From an uncultured Brevundimonas sp. (GTDB taxonomy: Bacteria; Pseudomonadota; Alphaproteobacteria; Caulobacterales; Caulobacteraceae): 64,000 nucleotides of DNA. Below are positions 36,727-43,407 of this stretch, piece by piece. Each line of letters starts with the position of its first letter. The first letter of the stretch is position 1. A model generated the notes under the pieces. It worked only from the letters and a program-made list of their open reading frames with translations. It ran no database searches and had not been told where the DNA came from. The stretch covers positions 1 to 64,000 of the forward strand of contig NZ_CALMFB010000070.1 of NCBI RefSeq assembly GCF_937863155.1. Reading direction: 5' to 3'. The position numbers were made by a program, and so were the translations under genes.

Positions 36727-37530
36727 GTGACGGGTAAGGTCGATCTGGAGGCCCAGTACAACAACCGCGCCCGCGTGCCCGACCACCCGGCGGTCATGGC
36801 CCTCTGGCGCGAACGGGCCGAGGCGGCGCGGACGGCCCATCCCATGATCCGGATCGCCTATGGCGACGGCGAACGCGAAACTCTGGACCTGTTCGAAGCC
36901 GCCCCTGACGCGCCGGTCGCGGTCTTCATCCACGGCGGCTACTGGCAGGCGCTGGATAAGGATTGGTTCGGCGGAATCGCCCCCGCCCTTGCGGCCCACG
37001 GGATCAGCGTCGCCATTCCCAGCTATGACCTGGCGCCCGCCGTGCGTGTCGGCGCCATCGTCGGCCAGATGCGCCGGGCGGTCGAGGCGATCCGGGCGCG
37101 GACGGGGCGCCGCCCGCTGGTGTTCGGCCACTCGGCGGGCGGCCATATGGCGGCGGCCATGCTGAGCGAGGGCCGGGCCTGCGCCGCCGTCGCCCTTTCC
37201 GGTGTGTTCGACCTGGAGCCGCTGATCGGAACCTCGCTGAACGACGCGCTGAAACTGGACGAACGGGAAGCGCGCGCCCTGAACATTCTGCGATGGCCCG
37301 CGCCGAACGGGGCCACGCCCGGCGGCACGGTTCTGGACTGTATCGTCGGCGGGGACGAGAGCGAGGAATTCCTGCGTCAGAGCCGCGTCATGGCCGACAC
37401 CTGGGGCGCGCAAGGGGTGCAGACCCGGTTCGAGGCCTTGCCCGGCCTGAACCATTTCACCGTGCTTGATCCCCTGTTCGACGCCGACAACGCGATGGTG
37501 GGGCGGATCGCCGAGCTGGCGCGCGGCTGA
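36727..37530 (+). CDS. Alpha/beta hydrolase, arylformamidase-like
   Basis: A 267-residue esterase-fold protein. N-terminal QYNNRARVPDHPAVMALWR, the oxyanion motif VFIHGGYWQALDKDWF, the nucleophile elbow FGHSAGGHMAAAM, and the C-terminal catalytic His in LPGLNHFTVLDPL match the HGGYW hydrolases related to kynurenine formamidase. Without tryptophan-pathway neighbours, the substrate stays open. The start is a GTG at 36727; longer frames upstream would run into the divergent RAM gene. The next gene, an aldolase, has its own operator-bearing promoter. Confidence 0.85.
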   Translation: MTGKVDLEAQYNNRARVPDHPAVMALWRERAEAARTAHPMIRIAYGDGERETLDLFEAAPDAPVAVFIHGGYWQALDKDWFGGIAPALAAHGISVAIPSYDLAPAVRVGAIVGQMRRAVEAIRARTGRRPLVFGHSAGGHMAAAMLSEGRACAAVALSGVFDLEPLIGTSLNDALKLDEREARALNILRWPAPNGATPGGTVLDCIVGGDESEEFLRQSRVMADTWGAQGVQTRFEALPGLNHFTVLDPLFDADNAMVGRIAELARG

Positions 37531-37546
37531 CACCGGGATTGATCGC

Positions 37547-37565
37547 GGTTCACTTGACGTGAACC
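37547..37565 (+). promoter_or_regulatory. Palindrome over the -35 region of the aldolase gene
   Basis: GGTTCAC (37547-37553) and GTGAACC (37559-37565) are perfect complements around TTGAC, so the dyad embraces a -35-like TTGACG (37554-37559). The expected -10, GACTGA, is weak. The position 40 nt before the ATG suits an operator for a sugar-acid repressor; the regulator is unknown. Confidence 0.5.
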
Positions 37566-37604
37566 CGGTCCCGTCAGACTGAGGATCAGCATCCGGAGCC
37601 GCCC

Positions 37605-38276
37605 ATGCCCCACGACCGCCTGACCGTCCTGACCGCGCTGGAGACGCAAGGCGTCGCGCCCGTCTTCTATCACGCGGACCCCGAGGTCTGTCTGAACGTC
37701 ATCCGCGCCTGCGCGCGCGGCGGGGCTCCGGTGGTGGAGTTCACCAATCGCGGCGACTTCGCCTGCGACCTGTTCGGCGAGATCGCGCGCGAGCTTCAGA
37801 AGACCGATCCCGAGGTGATCCTGGGCATCGGCTCGGTAGTCGATGCGGGCACGGCGGCCCTGTTCCTGAACCGGGGCGCGCGCTTCGTGGTCAGCCCCTG
37901 TCTGGTGGAGGATGTGGCGCGGGTCTGCAACCGGCGGATGACCGCCTATTTCCCCGGCTGCGGCTCGGTGACCGAGATCGGCCGGGCGCACGAACTGGGC
38001 TGCGAGATTGTGAAACTGTTCCCCGGCGCCAGTGTCGGCGGGCCGGACTTCGTCAAGGCGGTCTTGGGGCCGATGCCCTGGACCAAGATCATGCCGACCG
38101 GCGGCGTCGACCCGGACGCGGCCAGCATCGCCAAATGGTTCGGCAGCGGCATCACCGCCGCCGGCATGGGGTCGAAACTGATCACCGATGCGGCGGTCAG
38201 GGCCGGCGACTGGGCCGCGATCGAGGCCCAGGTGAAGACGACGGTTCAGGCCGTGAAAGCCTTCCGCGCGAAATAG
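37605..38276 (+). CDS. eda: 2-keto-3-deoxy-6-phosphogluconate / 4-hydroxy-2-oxoglutarate aldolase
   Basis: Class I aldolase of the Entner-Doudoroff pathway splitting KDPG into pyruvate and glyceraldehyde-3-phosphate. In the 223-residue protein the general-base Glu and Arg are in VVEFTNRGD and the Schiff-base Lys in EIVKLFPGASVGG; phosphate-binding PTGGVDPD and AGMGSKLI follow. The usual PG-x-x-TPTE block is replaced by FPGCGSVTEI, a variant seen in one branch of the family whose exact substrate may differ from KDPG. No edd or other pathway gene is adjacent. Confidence 0.88.
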   Translation: MPHDRLTVLTALETQGVAPVFYHADPEVCLNVIRACARGGAPVVEFTNRGDFACDLFGEIARELQKTDPEVILGIGSVVDAGTAALFLNRGARFVVSPCLVEDVARVCNRRMTAYFPGCGSVTEIGRAHELGCEIVKLFPGASVGGPDFVKAVLGPMPWTKIMPTGGVDPDAASIAKWFGSGITAAGMGSKLITDAAVRAGDWAAIEAQVKTTVQAVKAFRAK

Positions 38277-38318
38277 GCCGGCGACGGGAGCGACGAACCG
38301 CCCCCGCCCCCGAAGGCC

Positions 38319-41159
38319 CTATCGGGCGCCCAGGCCGGCGTCGCCCAGGTCCAGCTCGGCCGCCGGGATCACCTGCACCTGCGGATGTTTGGCGCGGATG
38401 GCGTCGATGAACTGCGACGCATCGCCGACCACCACCACATAGGCGCGTTCCGACCCCAGATAGTCGATCACGGCCTGGCGCAGGCTGTCGGCGTCGGTCG
38501 CGGCGATGCGGTCGGGATAGGCCTGGATGTCCGACAGGGGCAGGCCCTGCTGGACCGCGCCGGCCAGGACGCCGCCCAGGCCGTTGGTCGTCTCCAGCGC
38601 CCGCAGATAGCCGCCGTTGACGAAGGTCTCGCGCTCGCCCACCCGCGCCTCGGCCACAGCCTCGGTCTTCAGACGGTCGAACTGGGCCAGAACCAGATCC
38701 ACCACCTCGGCGGCGCTTTCGTTCTTGGTCTGGGTCGCGGCCTGAAGCAGGGCGTTGTCCGCCCGCTGGCCCAGGCCCGAACTGGCGCCATAGCTGAGAC
38801 CGCGCATGCTGCGGATCTCGTGGAACAGGAAGCCGCCCTGGCCGCCGCCGATCACGGCGTTGGCCACCGCCAGCGGATACCAGGCCGCATCGGTGCGGCG
38901 CGGCGCGCGGAAGCCGGCGGCCACGGCGGCCTGGCCGGCGCCCGGCATGTCGACCACCACGATGCGCGGCGCCTGGGCCTGACCGGCGCGGCCTTCGACG
39001 GTCGGGCGCGGCGTCTGGGGCCGGGCCCAGCCGCCCAGGGTCGCCTCGGCGAAGGCGAAGGCCGCCTCGGCGTCCATGCCGCCGGTGACGATCAGGGTGG
39101 CGGCGTCCGGGCGCCACCACTGGTCGTGATAGGCCCGGATCTCGTCGCGGGTCACGGCGGCGACCGAGGCCTGGGTGCCATTGGCCGGCGCGCCATAGGG
39201 GGCGGCCCCGAAGGCCAGGCGGTTCAGCACGGCGCCGGCGACGAAGCCCGGCTCGCGCATCGCCACTCGCAGACCGTTGGCGGCCTGGGCGCGGGCGCGC
39301 TCCAGCTCGGCGGCGTCGAAGTCGGGCCGCTGGACCATGTCGGCCAGCAACGCGCCCATGGCCGGGGCCGAGGCGATCGGCGCCGAGGCGAACAGGGTGG
39401 TGGCGTCCGGCCCGGCCCCGCCGCCGACCTGGGCGCCCAGGGCCTCCAGCCGCGCGGCGATCTGGGGCGCGCTCTGGCCGCCGGCGCCGCGTCGCGCCAG
39501 GGTGGCGGTGAAATCGGCCAGGCCCGGCCGCTGGGCCGGATCGGCCGCCGCCCCGCCGTCCAGCACCAGCTGGGCGCTCATGATCGGCAGGTCGGTCGAC
39601 TGGGCCACAATGACCCGCAGGCCGTTGGGCAGGGTGCGCTCCTGGATGCGCGGCGCCGCCACGGCGCGCGCCTCGCCCAGGGCCGGCGGGGCCATGCGCT
39701 GATCCTCGGGCAGCAGTTCGTTGGCCGGAAGAATGGCCGGCGGCACGCTGAGATAGGTCGGGACCGGCGCCGGGTTGCGCCAGCCTTCGTCGGGCGCGCC
39801 CTCGGGCTTCTGGCTCTCGTCCAGATATTCGACCGTGACCCGCACCTGGTCGTTCAGGAAGCGACGGGCCACCCGCTGGACATCGGCGGCGGTGACGGAC
39901 TGGATGGCGGCGATGCGTTCGTCCGGCGCCTTGGGGTTGTTCTCGGACACGATGGCCTGGCCCAGCATGAAGGCGCGGCCGTCGGCGGTTTCGCGCTGGC
40001 GCAGATCCTGGGCCAAGAGTTCGGTCTTGGCCTCCGCCAGTTCCGCCTCGGTCACGGCCGTGTCGCGCACCCGCGCCAGTTCGGCGTCCAGCGCCGCCTG
40101 CACCTCGGCCGGGGCCTTGCCCTGGGCGGCGACGGCGTTGACGGTGATCGAGCCGTCCTCCTCCATGCCGTTGACGCCGAAGCCGGCGCTGGTCGCCAGC
40201 TGGCTGCGATAGACCAGGGCCTGATACAGGCGCGAGCTCTGGCCCCGGCTCATGATGGCCGACAGCACGTCCAGGGCGGCGTTGTCCGGGTCAGAGGCGG
40301 CCACGCCGGGATACAGGGCCGCCACCGCCGGCAGCGGCACATTGGGGGCGTAGGACACGACATGGCGCGGCCCCGTGCGCGGTGCCTGAACCGGGCGCTG
40401 GAACACCGGCACCGGACGGTCGGGGTTGCGGATGGCGCCGAAATATTCGTCCACCAGCCGATCCAGCTGGGCCGGATCGAAATTGCCCGACACGATCAGG
40501 GTCGCCATCGCCGGGCGGTAATAGGCCTCGTGGAAGGCGCGGGCGTCGTCGATGACCGCCGAATCCAGCTCCTCGATCGAGCCGATCACGCTGCGGCGAT
40601 AGATGGAGGTGTCGAAGCTGTTGTCGCCGATCACGAACCGCTGGAACCGGCCATAGGGCGGGGCCAGCACGCGCTGGCGCAGTTCTTCCTTCACGATCGA
40701 GCGTTCGGCCTGGAACACGGCCTCATCGACCACCGGGCGGGCCATGCGCTCGGCGTGGGCCCACAGCATCCGCTCCAGATACTGGGGCGGGACGGTCTCG
40801 TAATAGTTGGTGAAGTCCTGGCCGGTCGAGGCGTTGCGGCTGCCGCCCGCATTCTCGACCATGGTCGAGATGTGGCCATAAGGCAGATTGACCGTCTTGC
40901 GCGACAGGATGTGTTCGAACAGGTGGGCGAAGCCAGAGCGGCCCTCCGGGTCGTCCTTGCCGCCGACGTCGTACCACATCTGGATGGTGACGGTTCCGGC
41001 CGAGGGGTCGGGCATGGCGTAGACGTCCAGCCCGTTGGCCAGCTCGCGATGCGTATATTGCAGCGGCGGCGGCGTGATGGCCGGAGCGGTCTGGGCCAGG
41101 GCCGGGGCGGCGGTCGTCAGGGCCAGCAGCGAGGCGCCGATCAGGGCAAGGCGTTTCAT
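38319..41159 (-). CDS. Double-length M16 zinc peptidase
   Basis: A 946-residue secreted insulinase-family protein with a signal peptide (MKRLALIGASLLALTTAAPA to LAQ). The first M16 half has the inverted zinc motif HLFEH (residues 79-83) and a downstream EERSIVKEEL-type glutamate region (ERSIVKEELRQ). The second half, beginning near IQERTLPNGLRVIVAQSTDL, lacks a zinc motif and is the inactive partner, as in two-domain pitrilysin-like enzymes. It probably degrades peptides in the periplasm. The start at 41159 is the first ATG that gives the signal peptide. Confidence 0.93.
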   Translation of the reverse strand: MKRLALIGASLLALTTAAPALAQTAPAITPPPLQYTHRELANGLDVYAMPDPSAGTVTIQMWYDVGGKDDPEGRSGFAHLFEHILSRKTVNLPYGHISTMVENAGGSRNASTGQDFTNYYETVPPQYLERMLWAHAERMARPVVDEAVFQAERSIVKEELRQRVLAPPYGRFQRFVIGDNSFDTSIYRRSVIGSIEELDSAVIDDARAFHEAYYRPAMATLIVSGNFDPAQLDRLVDEYFGAIRNPDRPVPVFQRPVQAPRTGPRHVVSYAPNVPLPAVAALYPGVAASDPDNAALDVLSAIMSRGQSSRLYQALVYRSQLATSAGFGVNGMEEDGSITVNAVAAQGKAPAEVQAALDAELARVRDTAVTEAELAEAKTELLAQDLRQRETADGRAFMLGQAIVSENNPKAPDERIAAIQSVTAADVQRVARRFLNDQVRVTVEYLDESQKPEGAPDEGWRNPAPVPTYLSVPPAILPANELLPEDQRMAPPALGEARAVAAPRIQERTLPNGLRVIVAQSTDLPIMSAQLVLDGGAAADPAQRPGLADFTATLARRGAGGQSAPQIAARLEALGAQVGGGAGPDATTLFASAPIASAPAMGALLADMVQRPDFDAAELERARAQAANGLRVAMREPGFVAGAVLNRLAFGAAPYGAPANGTQASVAAVTRDEIRAYHDQWWRPDAATLIVTGGMDAEAAFAFAEATLGGWARPQTPRPTVEGRAGQAQAPRIVVVDMPGAGQAAVAAGFRAPRRTDAAWYPLAVANAVIGGGQGGFLFHEIRSMRGLSYGASSGLGQRADNALLQAATQTKNESAAEVVDLVLAQFDRLKTEAVAEARVGERETFVNGGYLRALETTNGLGGVLAGAVQQGLPLSDIQAYPDRIAATDADSLRQAVIDYLGSERAYVVVVGDASQFIDAIRAKHPQVQVIPAAELDLGDAGLGAR

Positions 41160-41246
41160 GATGTCAGGTCCGCGTTCGGGGTGATTTCGGCGGCACCGTA
41201 TCAAGACGCGGCGGCCGCGACAGTTAAGAGGCTGTAATGCGCCGGC

Positions 41247-41771
41247 TCATCCCGCCGGGGCGGGCTGAGGCGCGGGTTGGGACGCAGCCTGGGGCTTGGG
41301 CGGGTGCTGCGACTGCCCGCGCGAACTGCGGCGCGACAGGATGGGGGCCATCACCGCGCGATCCCGGGGCGACAGCGATCCCAGCATGACCAGGGCGTCG
41401 CCTTCCAGCCGGGCGCGGCCGCGCATCTCGGCCAGGCGCGACTGCTCCAGCAGGGTCTGGACCGCCACCGGATCGAAGGTCTCGGCCCCCGCCAGCGCCA
41501 CGGCCTGTTTGCGGGCGGTGCGCGCGGCTTCGAAGTCGGGCTTGGCCGCGTGGGCCGAGGCGCGCATGGCCTGGCGCACGCGGTCGCGTTCGCCCTCGGG
41601 CAGTTGCTGGATCATGGCCATGAAGGAATGACCGCGACCGGGCCGGGCCTCGGCCTCGACCTGGCGCTCGACCTTGGCGCGGCTGGCGAACAGGGCGGCC
41701 CCGCCCGCCACGGCGAACAGGTTCAGCGCCACCGAAACGCCCAGCAGGATCTTCAGCGTGCGACCGGTCAT
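41247..41771 (-). CDS. Spy/CpxP-like periplasmic protein
   Basis: A 174-residue protein with one N-terminal membrane anchor (LKILLGVSVALNLFAVAGGA) and a helical periplasmic part rich in Arg/Glu/Ala, typical of the LTXXQ/heavy-metal-sensor type of chaperone-like proteins, then a Pro/Gln/Ala-rich tail. It is the third gene of an ECF operon: sigma factor, membrane anti-sigma-like protein, then this gene, joined by ATGA overlaps. A role in sensing envelope stress for that sigma factor is likely but inferred. Confidence 0.75.
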   Translation of the reverse strand: MTGRTLKILLGVSVALNLFAVAGGAALFASRAKVERQVEAEARPGRGHSFMAMIQQLPEGERDRVRQAMRASAHAAKPDFEAARTARKQAVALAGAETFDPVAVQTLLEQSRLAEMRGRARLEGDALVMLGSLSPRDRAVMAPILSRRSSRGQSQHPPKPQAASQPAPQPAPAG

Positions 41772-42181
41772 CCCAGCACCTCGGCGTCGTCGATGGCGCC
41801 GAAGGCGGCCTGGGCGTAGACGGCCTCGGCCCGCGCATCGGCGGTCATGTGTCCGGTCAGGGCCAGGCCCGACAGGGCGCCCGCACAGGCCGCCGCCGCC
41901 CAGCCCGCCCCCGCGATCCACGCCAGCGGACGCGGCTGGCGCCACCGCCCGCGCCCGGCCTGGATGGCCGAGGCCAGCACCTGGTCATGCAGGGCCATGG
42001 ACGGCTGAAGGCGCGGCGCGGCGTCCATCAGATCGTCCAGATCGCGTTCGGCCTGAAGCCGCGCGGCCAGGTCGGGGCGGTTGTCCAACAGGCGGCGCGC
42101 CGCCTCGCGCTCGCCCTCGGGCCAGCGGCGCCAGGACGCGCCATAGGCCGCGATCAGCTGCATCAGTCGTTGCTCAGTCAT
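41768..42181 (-). CDS. Probable anti-sigma factor (single-pass membrane protein)
   Basis: A 137-residue protein with a cytoplasmic N-terminal helical region (LIAAYGASWRRWPEGEREAA onward), one membrane helix near residue 95 (AGWAAAACAGALSGLALTG) and a short periplasmic tail. It is encoded directly after the ECF sigma factor with ATGA overlap, the standard place for its anti-sigma partner. No zinc HxxxCxxC motif is visible, so it is not a ZAS-type anti-sigma. The function is inferred from position and topology. Confidence 0.75.
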   Translation of the reverse strand: MTEQRLMQLIAAYGASWRRWPEGEREAARRLLDNRPDLAARLQAERDLDDLMDAAPRLQPSMALHDQVLASAIQAGRGRWRQPRPLAWIAGAGWAAAACAGALSGLALTGHMTADARAEAVYAQAAFGAIDDAEVLG

Positions 42182-42762
42182 AGCCCGCTTCCTTCAGCCC
42201 CCGGCGCCAGGTCCGCAAGGGCCTGACGCAACGCCCGCCGTCCGCGCGACAGCAGGCTTTCCAGCGCCTCGACGCTGACCGACATCAGCCGCGCGGCCTC
42301 GATATTGGTCAGCTCCTGATAATGACACAGAACCAGCGCCTCGCGCTGGCGATCGGGCAAAACCGACAGGGCCGCCTGCACGCGCCGCCCGACATCCGCC
42401 GCCAGCATGCCGCGATCGGGCGCAGGCCCCTCGTCCGGCCGGTCGGGCGGAGCGTCGGTTGCAATCTCGCGCCGGCGCCGCAACCGGTCGTAGCAGAGGT
42501 TCAGTCCCACCCGGTGCAGCCAGGTGTCGAACTTGGCCTGGCCCGGCCGCCACGACGGCGCCTGACGCCAGGCGCGCAGCATCGCCTCCTGGGCCACATC
42601 CTCGGCCTCGGCGGCGTCGTTCAGCATGCGCTGGGCCAGGGCCAGCATGCGCGGCAGCTTGCGCGCCACCAGGGCCTGGACGGCGGCCGGGTCGCCGCGC
42701 CCGACCCGGCGCACCAGATCCTCGTCCGGGTCGTCCACCGCCAAGGAAGCGCGCCTCCGCAC
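42178..42762 (-). CDS. ECF-family RNA polymerase sigma factor
   Basis: A 194-residue sigma factor. Region 2 reads AEAEDVAQEAMLRAWRQ and KFDTWLHRVGLNLCYDRLRR, region 4 reads LPDRQREALVLCHYQELTN and a helix-turn-helix ending VEALESLLSRGRRALRQAL. The listed start is a GTG at 42762; a TTG at 42744 has a well-placed GGAGG 9 nt upstream and may be the true start. The stop overlaps the anti-sigma ATG. Regulon unknown; the Spy-like third gene suggests envelope or metal stress. Confidence 0.93.
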   Translation of the reverse strand: MRRRASLAVDDPDEDLVRRVGRGDPAAVQALVARKLPRMLALAQRMLNDAAEAEDVAQEAMLRAWRQAPSWRPGQAKFDTWLHRVGLNLCYDRLRRRREIATDAPPDRPDEGPAPDRGMLAADVGRRVQAALSVLPDRQREALVLCHYQELTNIEAARLMSVSVEALESLLSRGRRALRQALADLAPGAEGSGL

Positions 42763-42809
42763 CGGTCGAAAGAGTCGACCCGCCCATGCCGGCCCGCCGG
42801 CGCATCACC

Positions 42810-43340
42810 CTACTGCGAAACGGGGGCCGCAGGCGACGCCTGACGGCGCTCCTGGCGCGACTGGCGACGTTCATCGGCGCTGACATAGCCGTCGCCGTCA
42901 CGATCCATGCGGGCGAAGGCCTGGACCGCACGTTCGCGCGCCTGGGCCAGGTTCAGGTCGCCGCCGCGGCGCGGGCCCTGGCGTCGCATCATGCGGGCGC
43001 GGGGGGCGCGGTCGGGGCGGGCCTCGAACTCGGCGCGGCTGATGACCCCGTCCTTGTCGGCGTCCAGGCGGTCGAAGGCGGCGGTGCGCTGCTGGCCCCG
43101 GCGCGCCTGCATGGCCGCGCGGCGCTCGTCGGCCGAGACGACGCCGTCGCCATTGGCGTCCATCGCCGCCATCCGGTCGAAGCGGGCCAGGTATTCGGCC
43201 TGGCTGAGACGACCGTCGCGGTCCGCGTCGACACGCGCCATGCGGGCCGGGGCGTTCTGAGGGGTCGTCTGCTGAGCCGCGGCGACGCCGGCGGTCAGCA
43301 ACAGGGCCGCGGTGCAGGCGGCGGTCACAATGGTCTTCAT
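42810..43340 (-). CDS. Secreted EF-hand calcium-binding protein
   Basis: A 176-residue protein with a signal peptide (MKTIVTAACTAALLLTAGVA to AAQ). Four canonical EF-hand loops are visible: DADRDGRLSQAE, DANGDGVVSADE, DADKDGVISRAE and DRDGDGYVSADE. Linkers are Arg/Gln-rich. It should bind calcium in the periplasm. It lies directly upstream of the ECF operon on the same strand (48-nt gap), so it could share its regulation, but no shared promoter motif was identified. Confidence 0.88.
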   Translation of the reverse strand: MKTIVTAACTAALLLTAGVAAAQQTTPQNAPARMARVDADRDGRLSQAEYLARFDRMAAMDANGDGVVSADERRAAMQARRGQQRTAAFDRLDADKDGVISRAEFEARPDRAPRARMMRRQGPRRGGDLNLAQARERAVQAFARMDRDGDGYVSADERRQSRQERRQASPAAPVSQ

Positions 43341-43407
43341 GGACAGGTTTCCCTTTGGTGTGGAAACGCCCCCCTGTGGGCTTGCCGAAGGATTGAACGC
43401 GGCCGGA

